Source: Acidimicrobiales bacterium
GTDB taxonomy: Bacteria > Actinomycetota > Acidimicrobiia > Acidimicrobiales > Poriferisodalaceae
Assembly: GCA_004214275.1 (NCBI GenBank)
Contig: SGYJ01000002.1
Span: 1-43,168 of the forward strand
DNA length: 43,168 bases
Direction of reading: 5' to 3'
Part shown: one piece after another, positions 1-9,127 of the stretch
Layout of the letters: every line of letters begins with the position of its first letter
How positions within the stretch are numbered: position 1 is the first letter of the stretch
Made by a program: the position numbers and the translations under genes
Notes under the pieces: generated by a model
Databases searched by the model: none
Seen by the model: only the letters and a program-made list of their open reading frames with translations
What the model was told of the DNA's origin: nothing

Positions 1-1
1 A

Positions 2-556
2 ATTGATGTTGGGGCGTCTACAGGCGGATTTACGGACTGCGTCATTCAACGAGGCGCGACGCAAGTCGTTGCTATCGACGTTGGTTATGGACAACTAGAT
101 CACGGTCTTCGCGAAGACATCAGGGTGAAAGTTTTCGAACGCACCAATGTCAGGCATTTGGATATCTCTCAAATCGGAGGCCCTGCAACTCTCGTGGTGG
201 CCGATCTTTCCTTTATCTCACTAAAAGTTGTATGTCCGAGACTGACGAGTTTGTGTGAACCGGATGGGGACCTACTTATGCTGGTAAAGCCACAGTTTGA
301 GGCTGGACGAGTCGAAGCGACTCAGGGTCAGGGGATAATTCGTAACCCCAAGGTCTGGCACAGAGTTATTAAGGAAGTATCAGAGTGTTTTTCGGAAGCG
401 AAGTTTGGGGTGATGGGTGTGATGGTTTCACCACTTCGCGGCGCTAGCGGAAATACAGAGTTCTTCCTCCATTGTCGACGGGGAATTGACCTGTCGACTC
501 AATTTGAATCAATAGATCAGGTAGTTGAAGAAGCAGAGCAAGTAGGTAGCCCATGA
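2..556 (+). CDS. tlyA: TlyA-family rRNA 2'-O-methyltransferase / haemolysin, 5' truncated by the window edge
   Basis: The reading frame is open from base 2, so the N-terminal S4 RNA-binding domain lies before the window. The visible part starts in the SAM-binding motif DVGASTGGFTDC (residues 2-13 of the fragment), which is typical of the FtsJ-like methyltransferase domain of TlyA. Further family signatures are VVADLSFISL and LVKPQFEAGR. The mycobacterial relative methylates 16S and 23S rRNA and affects capreomycin sensitivity; the same role is inferred here. Its stop overlaps the nadK start as ATGA (553-556), which implies translational coupling. The tlyA-nadK-recN order is the usual actinobacterial one. 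An internal GTG at 125 is not the real start, because the motif continues upstream of it. Confidence 0.93.
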   Translation: MDVGASTGGFTDCVIQRGATQVVAIDVGYGQLDHGLREDIRVKVFERTNVRHLDISQIGGPATLVVADLSFISLKVVCPRLTSLCEPDGDLLMLVKPQFEAGRVEATQGQGIIRNPKVWHRVIKEVSECFSEAKFGVMGVMVSPLRGASGNTEFFLHCRRGIDLSTQFESIDQVVEEAEQVGSP

Positions 557-1410
557 GTGTGATTTCCATAATGGTGCACCCGGAACGAAACGAATCACTT
601 GAGTTGGCGGCTGCGCTAGTCGAGTATCTAGAAAAATCTGGTAACAGGGTGCGTCTCGACGAAGTTGGGGCTTCAGCAGTCGGAAGGTCTGAACTGGGTT
701 GTCCGACAGAGAACTTTGCTACTGATGCTGATTTAGCAGTCAGCATTGGCGGTGACGGAACCATGCTTCGTACCTTTGAACGGGTTGCTCAGGCCGGTGT
801 CCCTGTTCTTGGCGTCAATGTCGGCCACCTTGGTTACCTCACGGAGTTTGAAGCAGACGAGGCACAAACCGCTGTTGATAAGGCGTTGCGGGGAGATCTA
901 CCGGTTGAAGAACGTCTGATGATTCAGAGCCGTGTTCAAAGGTCCGATGGTGAAATCGAAGGTACTTGGATCGGGCTCAACGAGGCAGTGGTTGAGAAGA
1001 AATCGCAGGGTCATACGGTACGCCTCGCAGTAACGATTGATGATTCACCCTTCGCGACGTACGCGGGAGATGGCCTTATAGTTTCAACTCCGACTGGTTC
1101 AACCGCATACAACCTCTCTGCTCGTGGTTCCATAGTTGCTCCCACGCACTGGTCACTCCAATTAACCCCGGTTGCACCGCATATGTTGTTTGATCGCTCA
1201 CTGGTATTAAGACCCGACACGGAAATCAGGATCTCAGTAGTAGGAGAACGAGAGGCAAACCTCTCTGTTGATGGCAGAAGTGTCACCGCATTAAGAGACG
1301 GTGACGTCATGATCGCCACGCGATCTGAGGTCATTGCGCGCCTGGTTACCTCCGGTTCAGGGGGGTTTCAGCAGGTACTGAAACAAAAGTTCGGCCTGAA
1401 GGATCGCTAA
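553..1410 (+). CDS. nadK: NAD kinase
   Basis: This 285-residue protein phosphorylates NAD to NADP with ATP or polyphosphate in the cytoplasm. The catalytic and nucleotide-binding signature GGDGT is at residues 66-70. It is followed by NVGHLGYLTEF and by the NAD-binding segment STPTGSTAYNLSARG, all diagnostic of the family. Length is normal. The ATG at 553 overlaps the tlyA stop by 4 bp, and its own TAA shares one base with the recN ATG at 1410. The gene is therefore embedded in a coupled tlyA-nadK-recN-steA operon. Nothing looks damaged. Confidence 0.97.
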   Translation: MSVISIMVHPERNESLELAAALVEYLEKSGNRVRLDEVGASAVGRSELGCPTENFATDADLAVSIGGDGTMLRTFERVAQAGVPVLGVNVGHLGYLTEFEADEAQTAVDKALRGDLPVEERLMIQSRVQRSDGEIEGTWIGLNEAVVEKKSQGHTVRLAVTIDDSPFATYAGDGLIVSTPTGSTAYNLSARGSIVAPTHWSLQLTPVAPHMLFDRSLVLRPDTEIRISVVGEREANLSVDGRSVTALRDGDVMIATRSEVIARLVTSGSGGFQQVLKQKFGLKDR

Positions 1411-3005
1411 TGCTTCTGGAACTCTCTGTCCAGAACCTGGGAGTAATTGAATCCTCATCCCTCGTACTCGGCCCGGGAGTAACAGTGCTTACGGGAGAAA
1501 CTGGTGCCGGGAAAACGATGGTTGTCCAAGCGATACAACTGTTAACAGGCGGCAGGGCAGATCCATCCATGGTGCGCAATGGGGCAGAACAAGCCACGGT
1601 TGAAGGCCGATTTCAAACCTCCGACGGTGGTGAAGTCATACTCCGACGTGTGGTACCTACAGAAGGCCGCAGTAGGGCCTATCTCGATGGGGGACTGGCA
1701 GGAATGCCTCAGTTGACAGAGATCGGGTTGACCTTGGTCGACCTTCACGGCCAACACCAACACCAATCGCTTTTACAACAGAAGGTGCAACGCTCAGCGC
1801 TTGATCAGTATGGAAAAGTTGATCTCGAACCACTCAATGAGGCTCGGAATGCTGAACGACGCCTGGTCGAATCGATTGAAGACTTAGGAGGAGACACCCG
1901 ATCCCGTGCTCATGAGATCGATTTATTGAAGTTTCAGGTTGAGGAAATACAAAAAGCTACGTTGGGCAACCCGACAGAACTTGATGAACTAGCGGAACTA
2001 GAAGAACTCCTCGCCGATGCAAGCGCGCACATTGAGTATGGAAGCCAAGCACGCGAGTCAATAAGTGGCGACGATGGCCTCATCGACGCCCTCGGGAATA
2101 TCATTACCAGTCTGAGTGATCGAACCCCGTACAAGGAACTAGCTGACCGTCTGCGAGGTTTACAAGCCGAAGTCACAGATGTCGCTGCGTTGATGCGTGA
2201 CCTGGTTGACTCAATCGAAGATGACCCGCAAAGGCTCGCTGATGTTCGCGAGCGTAGGCAGTTATTGATTGACCTTCAGCGGAAATATGGTGACAGTATC
2301 GAGGCGGTTATTGAGTACCAGTCGGAAGCATCGCAACGACTCGAGCAACTTCAAAACCATGAAGCCAACGCTGCAAAACTCGAGGCTGACCTCATTAAGG
2401 CACGAAAGCAGATAGCAGCAAGTTCAAAAGTTGTCGCGACAGCCAGGCGACGGGCCGCACCTTTATTTGCTGAAGAAGTAAGTCGATATCTTCCCGAATT
2501 AGCGCTGGAGAACGCGGGACTGTCGGTTGAAGTTAGAGGAGAGGACCCAGCTGATGATGTTGAGGTCATGTTTCGAGCCAATAGCGGCAGCAAGTGGCAC
2601 GGCTTGGCAAAGGTGGCATCTGGCGGTGAGCTTGCGAGAGTTATGTTGTCCCTGCGTTTGGTTCTCACCTCGGGACCACCCAGCCTGGTTTTCGATGAGG
2701 TCGATGCCGGTATCGGAGGAAGTGCAGCGTTAGCCGTTGGTAAGGCATTAGGACGGTTAGGGGAAAGTCATCAAGTATTGGTCGTTACCCACCTACCGCA
2801 GGTAGCTGCTTTCGGCGATCACCACCTAGTCGTCGACAAAAATGATGATGGTTCCAATGTTGTCTCGACTGTGACAGAGGTTGAAGGCGACGATCGAGTT
2901 CGAGAGCTTGCGCGCATGCTCGCAGGGCAGCCTGAGTCAGCAAGCGGAAACGAACATGCTGCTGAGTTGCTGGAACAAGCGCGTCTTGACCGGAGTCAAC
3001 CATGA
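1410..3005 (+). CDS. recN: DNA repair protein RecN
   Basis: This is an SMC-like ATPase for double-strand break repair, 531 residues long. The N-terminal Walker A motif GETGAGKT is at residues 29-36. A central coiled-coil region rich in E, L and R spans about 150-350. A C-terminal ABC signature (SGGELARVML, about 404-413) and Walker B (LVFDEVDAGIGG, about 426-437) follow, then the H-loop region VVTHLPQVAA. These occur in the order expected for RecN. It starts on the last base of the nadK stop (TAATG) and its own stop overlaps the steA start (ATGA), so no gene-specific promoter is evident. Confidence 0.97.
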   Translation: MLLELSVQNLGVIESSSLVLGPGVTVLTGETGAGKTMVVQAIQLLTGGRADPSMVRNGAEQATVEGRFQTSDGGEVILRRVVPTEGRSRAYLDGGLAGMPQLTEIGLTLVDLHGQHQHQSLLQQKVQRSALDQYGKVDLEPLNEARNAERRLVESIEDLGGDTRSRAHEIDLLKFQVEEIQKATLGNPTELDELAELEELLADASAHIEYGSQARESISGDDGLIDALGNIITSLSDRTPYKELADRLRGLQAEVTDVAALMRDLVDSIEDDPQRLADVRERRQLLIDLQRKYGDSIEAVIEYQSEASQRLEQLQNHEANAAKLEADLIKARKQIAASSKVVATARRRAAPLFAEEVSRYLPELALENAGLSVEVRGEDPADDVEVMFRANSGSKWHGLAKVASGGELARVMLSLRLVLTSGPPSLVFDEVDAGIGGSAALAVGKALGRLGESHQVLVVTHLPQVAAFGDHHLVVDKNDDGSNVVSTVTEVEGDDRVRELARMLAGQPESASGNEHAAELLEQARLDRSQP

Positions 3006-4153
3006 GACTCAGGCGTCGCGATATCAACCTAACTAGCGGAACTTTAGAAGCTCCGGCGCGTGTGGATCGCCGCACCAAAAATCTTATTTCGCGCCTACGC
3101 GTCGGAGATATCGCAGTTATCAACCACGAAGATCTAGATCGCGTGGCTGCTGAAGGGCTGGTGTCCGCTCGCGTGGCCGCTGTTGTCAACGCATCGCAGA
3201 GTCTGTCCGGAAGATACCCGGCTCTCGGGGCTCTCGTACTGCTCAAATCAGGGATTCCGTTAATCGACGGAGTTGGGGTTAGCGCTTTTAATAGCATCCG
3301 AGAAGGCGAAACTGTCTCGCTCATCAACAACAGAGTTTTTGTCGACGGCGAACTAAGAGGCAAAGGGGTCAAACCAACAATCGATGAGTTGGAGCGCCGA
3401 CTCGAATTGGCAAGAGAGGCAGTGCGTGGACAACTAGGCGAATTCGCAACCAACACACTTCAGTATCTCGCTGACGAACCGGAACTCATCACCGACGACC
3501 TAGAGCTTCCTGAAATTGTTTGCAGCATCTCCCAACGACAGGTCCTAGTAGTAGTGCGAGGTATTGACTATCGGGAAGATCTATCTACTCTGAAAAGATC
3601 TGGCTATGTGAGCGAAATGCGTCCCGTGTTAATAGGCGTCGACGGTGGGGCTGACGCTCTCTTAGAAGTAGGCCTCACTCCTGACCTCATCGTCGGTGAC
3701 TTTGACTCCGTATCCAGGGATGCTTTGGACTGTGGGGCGCAACTGCTTGTCCACGCGTACCCTGGAGGTGAGGCACCCGGAGCAACGCGACTAGAACGTC
3801 TTGGGTTCGAATACGCGATTGTGGAAGGTCTTGGCACGAGTGAAGACATAGCCATGCGCATTGCTTTCGAAAAAAGCGCAGAATTAATTGTGTTGGTCGG
3901 TTCACACACTTCGATGGCTGATTTCTTTGACAAGGGCCGCAGAGGGATGGCCTCAACTTTCTTGACCCGAATGAAGGTCTCGTCAATTCTCGTTGACGCT
4001 AAGGGAGTGGGCCGTCTCTACCGCACCCAGGTACGCAAACGCGACTTAGCCCTACTTGTCCTTTCAGCTATTTTCACCCTGGCTGTGATTGCGGTGGTAA
4101 CTGAACCCGTTCGTTTATTGTTGCGAACCCTCTGGCTCAACTTAGGGATGTGA
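3002..4153 (+). CDS. steA: SteA-like cytokinetic protein (thiamine-pyrophosphokinase-like fold, C-terminal membrane anchor)
   Basis: This 383-residue protein resembles Rv1697/SteA. The middle carries the pyrophosphokinase-like signature VDGGADALLEVGLTPD, followed by IVGDFDSVS (residues about 212-238). A single hydrophobic helix near the C-terminus (about 349-368) is followed by a short polar tail, so the bulk is probably cytoplasmic and anchored. In Corynebacterium, SteA and its partner SteB act in the cell-separation pathway that controls peptidoglycan hydrolases; that role is known for relatives and inferred here. It overlaps recN by ATGA, and the steB-like gene follows after 7 bp. Thiamine pyrophosphokinase activity itself is unlikely, because the family has an extra N-terminal region and a membrane anchor. 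Confidence 0.9.
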   Translation: MRLRRRDINLTSGTLEAPARVDRRTKNLISRLRVGDIAVINHEDLDRVAAEGLVSARVAAVVNASQSLSGRYPALGALVLLKSGIPLIDGVGVSAFNSIREGETVSLINNRVFVDGELRGKGVKPTIDELERRLELAREAVRGQLGEFATNTLQYLADEPELITDDLELPEIVCSISQRQVLVVVRGIDYREDLSTLKRSGYVSEMRPVLIGVDGGADALLEVGLTPDLIVGDFDSVSRDALDCGAQLLVHAYPGGEAPGATRLERLGFEYAIVEGLGTSEDIAMRIAFEKSAELIVLVGSHTSMADFFDKGRRGMASTFLTRMKVSSILVDAKGVGRLYRTQVRKRDLALLVLSAIFTLAVIAVVTEPVRLLLRTLWLNLGM

Positions 4154-4160
4154 TGAATAC

Positions 4161-5228
4161 GTGATAAATCTCCGATATCACATCGTCAGTGTCGTGGCTG
4201 TTTTCCTAGCGCTAGGTATCGGCCTGGCATTGGGTTCAACCTTTGTTGATTCAATATTGGTAAACGAGCTCGAAGACCAAGTGAACGAATTCAAATTGGA
4301 CCGAGATGAAGCTATTCGAATCAAGGATCAGGCGGTTGCTTACCAGAACAGTTCGCTAGAAGACAATGAAGCACTTCGGGTTGAAGGAGTTAAACAAAGG
4401 CAACGCCACGATGAGCAGCTTGAAGATCTCCGTGCTTCTTCTTTAGAAGAGATAGATGCCATTCGAGACCAAAGTGAGACGGATAGGGCGACCAACAACC
4501 TTCTTCTAAATTCGATCGAAAACTTGATGCCCAGAGGCCATTTAGAAGGAACCTCATGGGTCATGTTGGCTCCAACTGGCGTAGACCGCTCGGCTATGTC
4601 AGAAATTCGCGAAGTTTTAACGCGTTCCGACGGCGAGTATCTGGGAACCCTATGGATACGACCAGCAATGAATTTCCAAGACCCGGAGATCTCGTCGGCA
4701 CTAGCTGAGATATTTGCAGTTGAATCGGATTCGGTTGCAGTTTCCGAGGCAACGATTAGTCGTTTGGCTGCTTCTTTGTTGGCGAACGACGAAGTGATCA
4801 ATAAAGAGACCGGGTCAACTAACGGAGTCATTACGAGATTGAGTGACCTTGGCTTGATACGTTTCGATCGTTATCAGTCAGCAGTAACTATTGAAGAGCT
4901 TTCCAATTCGGCCAACAGGATAATTTTCGTCAATGATTCAGAGCACACGGACCTGCACCAGGACTTCATAGTTCCCCTTATCCAAGAAATAACTGACCGC
5001 AGAGGCAATGGGGTCGGAGCTGTGATTGAACTGCAAATTAGTGATGCAACACGAGGACAAGTGGTTGACAGAATCCGCGACGATTCAGATCTCGCGAAAG
5101 GTTGGTCGACGTTTGATGACATTGACTCTCTGGAAGATCGCCTTGGGCTCTTAGTGGGACTTAGTCGTCTGCCGGTTGTAGGCCACTACGGTGAATTACC
5201 TACTGCTGAGGAGCGGTTTCCTAGATGA
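4161..5228 (+). CDS. SteB/MctB-like membrane-anchored protein (copper transporter family)
   Basis: This 355-residue protein starts at GTG 4161, giving MINLRYHIVSVVAVFLALG. That is the conserved N-terminal signal-anchor opening of the MctB/DUF3186 family (Rv1698). One membrane helix (about residues 7-27) is followed by a predicted coiled coil rich in E, D and Q (about 35-105) and an extracytoplasmic domain. Rv1698 has been described both as a copper-export/channel protein and, as SteB, a partner of SteA. The adjacency to steA favours the division-related role here, but the sequence cannot decide this. An ATG at 4153 is out of frame and stops at once. It overlaps the next gene by ATGA at 5225-5228. 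Confidence 0.85.
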   Translation: MINLRYHIVSVVAVFLALGIGLALGSTFVDSILVNELEDQVNEFKLDRDEAIRIKDQAVAYQNSSLEDNEALRVEGVKQRQRHDEQLEDLRASSLEEIDAIRDQSETDRATNNLLLNSIENLMPRGHLEGTSWVMLAPTGVDRSAMSEIREVLTRSDGEYLGTLWIRPAMNFQDPEISSALAEIFAVESDSVAVSEATISRLAASLLANDEVINKETGSTNGVITRLSDLGLIRFDRYQSAVTIEELSNSANRIIFVNDSEHTDLHQDFIVPLIQEITDRRGNGVGAVIELQISDATRGQVVDRIRDDSDLAKGWSTFDDIDSLEDRLGLLVGLSRLPVVGHYGELPTAEERFPR

Positions 5229-5950
5229 CTCACGTGGTAGCGATAGTGCCCGCAAAGGACAACGTGGAGTCGATTTCAGCGACGGTAACGGCTCTTTTGA
5301 CGAGCGGCGCTATTGGTGAGGTGTTAGTCGTCGATGATGGGTCGGTGGACGGCACAGGCGAAAGTGCCAACAAAGCCGGAGCCCGAGTGATCGAGTTGGC
5401 GTCAAATGTCGGAAAAGGTGGAGCTGTGGCAGCAGGTGTTGCATCTTCAGGTGCCCCCGACGACTACCTCCTAGTTGACGCGGACCTTGGCGGTTCGGCA
5501 GCCCACGCCGTAGAGCTATTACAACCGTTGGTGGAAGACAGGGCCGAGATGGCGATCGCTGTATTCCCTCATGAAGGAAGATCGAGAGGATTTGGTTTCG
5601 CGAAACTCACGGCAACAGGACTGCTGGTCGAGGCAACCGGCCGGAGTTTCCTTGAACCTTTATCGGGCCAGCGAGCTATTAATGGACCTTTGATGCGTTC
5701 ACTGACTCTGGCAGGTGGATTCGGATTAGAGGTCGGCCTCACGATGGACGTCGATGTGGCCGGAGGACGAATCGTAGAGATACCCCTAGAGCTTTCCCAC
5801 ACGCCGACCGGTAGAGGAATCAGGGGCATTCTCCACCGAGCAGGACAACTACGAGATCTGATGCGAGCGTCCGCGTCTCGTTTGGGATGGCGGTGCACTC
5901 TAGAGTCAACTCTGCGAGCAGCGATTAGGAGAATCAAACAGTGGTATTGA
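5225..5950 (+). CDS. Family 2 glycosyltransferase
   Basis: This 241-residue GT-A fold glycosyltransferase transfers a sugar from a nucleotide donor. The N-terminus has the GT2 opening VVAIVPAKDN, the donor-binding DDGS (residues 37-40) and the metal-binding D-x-D (D85-A-D87). No transmembrane segment is seen, so it is probably cytoplasmic or membrane-peripheral. The acceptor is unknown. Relatives include dolichyl/polyprenyl-phosphate sugar transferases and glucosyl-3-phosphoglycerate synthases. It is coupled upstream to the SteB-like gene (ATGA) and overlaps the following MraY-like gene by 10 bp. This suggests the two act on the same lipid-linked intermediate. Confidence 0.88.
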   Translation: MTHVVAIVPAKDNVESISATVTALLTSGAIGEVLVVDDGSVDGTGESANKAGARVIELASNVGKGGAVAAGVASSGAPDDYLLVDADLGGSAAHAVELLQPLVEDRAEMAIAVFPHEGRSRGFGFAKLTATGLLVEATGRSFLEPLSGQRAINGPLMRSLTLAGGFGLEVGLTMDVDVAGGRIVEIPLELSHTPTGRGIRGILHRAGQLRDLMRASASRLGWRCTLESTLRAAIRRIKQWY

Positions 5951-6801
5951 CGATTGGTGTCTTTGTAATAGCCGTAATCGCTGCGCTGCTTGCTTGGGGG
6001 CGCCTGGGCCCCGCATTAGCGCTCCCGGGCCTGCAGAAAGAGAACTACCGCGGGGTGCTCATCATTGCCGTTTCAGGAATTTTCGTCGTGGCGTTGGAGG
6101 TCATAATCGTCGTTAATTTGTATTGGGGGTTCAGACCGTCTTTATATGGCTCACATGTTGTAGCGGTATTGATGCTCGTAGTCACCTTCGGAGTATTGGG
6201 ATGGGTTGACGACACTCGTGGAGGGAACAGTGGCGGAGGATTCGAAGGGCACCTTCGTTCCGCTGTATCTCAACGAGCCGTATCTACCGGTCTTGTGAAA
6301 TTAGTTGGAGGTGTTCTTGTATCCCTCGCTGCAGTGTTGATTGCCGACATCAGCGATGGCTTAGTAGAGATGACCCGTTGTGCGGCAATAATCGCGTTAA
6401 GCGCCAATCTCTTAAATTTGTTCGATAGAGCCCCTGCGCGTTCGTCAAAAATTTCTCTCCTGTGGTTCGTAATTCTGTTGGTGTCGGTTTTCATTTGGGG
6501 TGATTCTTACTCAGCTGTGCATCTGGTCTGGGCAGCAGGTGTCGTGGGTGTAAGCGTTGGCCTGATGCCAGCGGAACTTATGGAAAGACATATGCAAGGT
6601 GACACCGGGGTTAACGCGACAGGCGCAATCCTCGGATTTTCAACGGTTCTGGTCAGCGCATCGACAGTCCAATGGGTGGTCTTGCTGTTGCTGGCGGGCT
6701 TCAACCTTGCGAGCGAACAAACCTCTTTCAGTCAGGTGATCGCCGATAACGCGTTATTGAGTCGCGTTGACCGCGCAGGCACGAGGCAACCAAAAACTTG
6801 A
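5941..6801 (+). CDS. MraY/WecA-like polyprenyl-phosphate sugar-phosphate transferase (GT4-like membrane protein)
   Basis: This 286-residue protein is almost wholly hydrophobic, with about eight to nine membrane segments. The family signatures are present but divergent. A NYRGV loop follows the first helix (about residues 35-39). GWVDDTRGG carries the catalytic Asp pair at 90-91, followed by GFEGHL. NLLNLFDRAPARSSK stands where classical MraY/WecA have an N-x-x-N-x-x-DG loop. The C-terminal histidine cluster of MraY is not visible; a short RVDRAGTR end is seen instead. A GTG at 5941 overlaps the glycosyltransferase by 10 bp. I infer that it loads a sugar phosphate onto undecaprenyl phosphate, or is a non-catalytic relative. 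It is not the cell-wall MraY itself, whose mur-cluster neighbours are absent. Confidence 0.8.
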   Translation: MVLTIGVFVIAVIAALLAWGRLGPALALPGLQKENYRGVLIIAVSGIFVVALEVIIVVNLYWGFRPSLYGSHVVAVLMLVVTFGVLGWVDDTRGGNSGGGFEGHLRSAVSQRAVSTGLVKLVGGVLVSLAAVLIADISDGLVEMTRCAAIIALSANLLNLFDRAPARSSKISLLWFVILLVSVFIWGDSYSAVHLVWAAGVVGVSVGLMPAELMERHMQGDTGVNATGAILGFSTVLVSASTVQWVVLLLLAGFNLASEQTSFSQVIADNALLSRVDRAGTRQPKT

Positions 6802-6915
6802 AGTTGTCGTCGGACCCGAACTCAACGTTGTGCTGCGCGAAAACTGTTGCCCATGGTCAACAACATTGGAGAGCGGAACCGCTAAATTCTGTTTCAGTGC
6901 ACCAGGACCTCAACT

Positions 6916-8559
6916 ATGACTAAACACATCTTCGTTACCGGTGGGGTCGCGAGTGGACTTGGCAAAGGCATAACCGGGTCCTCACTCGGACGGTTGTTGA
7001 AAGCGAGAGGCCTCAGGGTCACTATGCAGAAGTTCGACCCGTACATCAATGTCGACCCCGGCACGATGAACCCCTTTGAACATGGGGAAGTCTTTGTAAC
7101 AGATGATGGCGGAGAAACAGATTTAGATTTAGGCCATTACGAACGCTTTATCGACGAACCGTTAACCAAAGATTCAAACGCGACTACCGGCTCTATCTAC
7201 CAGGCTGTGTTGGCAGCGGAACGCCATGGAGATTATTTAGGTAAGACAGTTCAGGTAATTCCTCACATCACCGATGAAATAAAGAGACGCATCAGGCGCT
7301 TAGCAACCGCCGACACCGACATAGTCATAACTGAAGTCGGAGGAACAGCCGGAGACATCGAAATATTGCCGTTCCTAGAGGCAATTCGGCAGATGCGATT
7401 AGACGCTGGGCGAGGCAATGTCTGTTACGTGCACGTCACCCTTGTCCCATTTATCGGCCCATCAGGTGAACAGAAAACTAAACCTACCCAACACTCCGTG
7501 ACCGAGCTGCGAAGTCGTGGAATTCAACCTGACGCGGTGGTGTTGAGGAGTGAGGAACCTATTGATACGGCATTACGAGAAAAGATCTCACGATTGTGCG
7601 ATGTCGAGTTATCGGGGGTAGTTAATGCCCCTGACGCGTCAAATCTCTACGAGGTTCCTTTGATACTTCATGAGGAAGGTCTTGATCGATACGTATGCGA
7701 AATTCTCGGTATTTCGAACCTGGAACCAGACCTCGAATCTTGGTCCTCGTTAGTTGACCGGATTGAAGGAGCCACATCAAAGGTCCGCATAGGAATAATT
7801 GGGAAATACGTAAGTCTTCCTGATGCCTACATGTCAGTTGTCGAAGCATTACGACATGGCGGGTATCAGCACGCCGCAGATATTGAAATTGAGTGGATCC
7901 AAGCCGAAGATGTGGAAGGTCTCCTGGCTGGAGGCCGACTTGCTCATCTAGACGGAATGATTATTCCAGGAGGCTTCGGAGAACGAGGGATCGAAGGAAA
8001 AATAGCTGCGGCCCGCTACGCGAGAGAAAACGAGATCCCCTGTTTGGGTATCTGTTTGGGTCTGCAGGTCATGGTCACCGAGTTCTGTCGAAACGAGTTA
8101 GGCCTCGTGGGTGCCAACAGTCGCGAGTTCGACCCAACAACTGCCCACCCTGTTGTTGACTTGATGGATTCGCAAAGGGACGTAACTGACATGGGTGGGA
8201 CCATGAGACTTGGGTTATATCCAGCTCGACTGCTTGAGGGTACAAAGGCAGCAGAAATGTATGGTGAAGCTTTGATTTACGAGCGTCATCGACACCGCTA
8301 TGAAGTAAATAATGATTATCGGGCTCCAATGGAAGAGCACGGCCTCATGTGTAGTGGATTATCTCCCGACGGACGTCTAGTGGAATTTATTGAACTCGAG
8401 ACTCATCCATTCTGGGTTGGCACTCAGGCACATCCCGAATTCAAGAGCCGCCCGGACCGCCCTGCCCCACTTTTTCAGGGCCTAGTCAAAGCAGCTCTGT
8501 CCAGGGCTGAAGGACGAAATCCGAAGCTCCTGGAGTCAAGCGCAGAGTCGGTGGATTGA
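6916..8559 (+). CDS. pyrG: CTP synthase
   Basis: This 547-residue enzyme makes CTP from UTP, glutamine and ATP. The N-terminal synthetase domain opens with the P-loop-like [15 protein letters not shown] and continues with [16 protein letters not shown] and [15 protein letters not shown]. The C-terminal class I glutamine amidotransferase domain carries the nucleophile cysteine in GICLGLQ (about residue 380) and the AHPEFKSRP histidine/glutamate pair near the end. Length and domain order are normal. A 114-bp gap (6802-6915) separates it from the envelope operon, so it probably has its own promoter, although I see no convincing boxes. The Nudix gene follows after 3 bp. Confidence 0.98.
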   Translation: MTKHIFVTGGVASGLGKGITGSSLGRLLKARGLRVTMQKFDPYINVDPGTMNPFEHGEVFVTDDGGETDLDLGHYERFIDEPLTKDSNATTGSIYQAVLAAERHGDYLGKTVQVIPHITDEIKRRIRRLATADTDIVITEVGGTAGDIEILPFLEAIRQMRLDAGRGNVCYVHVTLVPFIGPSGEQKTKPTQHSVTELRSRGIQPDAVVLRSEEPIDTALREKISRLCDVELSGVVNAPDASNLYEVPLILHEEGLDRYVCEILGISNLEPDLESWSSLVDRIEGATSKVRIGIIGKYVSLPDAYMSVVEALRHGGYQHAADIEIEWIQAEDVEGLLAGGRLAHLDGMIIPGGFGERGIEGKIAAARYARENEIPCLGICLGLQVMVTEFCRNELGLVGANSREFDPTTAHPVVDLMDSQRDVTDMGGTMRLGLYPARLLEGTKAAEMYGEALIYERHRHRYEVNNDYRAPMEEHGLMCSGLSPDGRLVEFIELETHPFWVGTQAHPEFKSRPDRPAPLFQGLVKAALSRAEGRNPKLLESSAESVD

Positions 8560-8562
8560 CCC

Positions 8563-9123
8563 GTGGTCGGCTCACCCGACCCCGAGTTTTCTCTCATCGA
8601 CGAAGAACTATTGCATGCTGGCTACGCCTTTGATTTATACGCGACTACGTGGTCTGACTCAACAGGCGAAGTTTTTGAACGAGACATCATTCGACACCGA
8701 GGAGCGGTTGCTGTTGTGCCCCTTGATGAAGACAGAGAACACGTTTTCCTTGTTCGCCAGTTTCGCACCCCTCTCAATCGCTGGCTCTTAGAACTACCTG
8801 CCGGACTTCGCGACAAAGACGGAGAATCAGAAATAGAAACAGCGCACCGAGAATTAGAGGAAGAAGTGGGGTGCGTCGCCCAAACTCTTGAACATCTGGT
8901 GACCTTAGTGACTGCTGTTGGGTTCGCTGATGAGTCCATTTCTATATATCTGGCTACCGACCTTTCATGGACTGAGCGTCAAGCTGATGGCGTCGAGGAA
9001 GAATCGATGACGGTTGAAACGGTTGCCCTTGCGGACCTGCCCGAAATGATTGCGACCGGATACATCACAGACGCAAAGACTGTCGCGGGTCTTCTGCTAC
9101 TCCAACGAAGATTGGCGTCGTAA
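8563..9123 (+). CDS. Nudix hydrolase, ADP-ribose pyrophosphatase type
   Basis: This 186-residue protein has a Nudix box around residues 80-102, with GLRDKDGE leading into REL-EEEVG. The box has one more residue than the simplest consensus between the first Gly and Glu, as in ADP-ribose pyrophosphatases with an ELPAG lead-in, and LELPAG is present. It likely hydrolyses ADP-ribose or a similar nucleoside diphosphate derivative. The GTG at 8563 is the only sensible start, 3 bp after pyrG. The pyrG-nudix-xerD order matches mycobacteria (Rv1699-Rv1701). The substrate cannot be told from sequence alone. Confidence 0.9.
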   Translation: MVGSPDPEFSLIDEELLHAGYAFDLYATTWSDSTGEVFERDIIRHRGAVAVVPLDEDREHVFLVRQFRTPLNRWLLELPAGLRDKDGESEIETAHRELEEEVGCVAQTLEHLVTLVTAVGFADESISIYLATDLSWTERQADGVEEESMTVETVALADLPEMIATGYITDAKTVAGLLLLQRRLAS

Positions 9124-9127
9124 TCGA

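Noticed and set aside
2785-3456. A 223-codon open frame on the minus strand
   Set aside because: It is antisense to the end of recN and the start of steA, both clearly real, and its product is low-complexity (Ser, Arg, Leu rich) with no motif.
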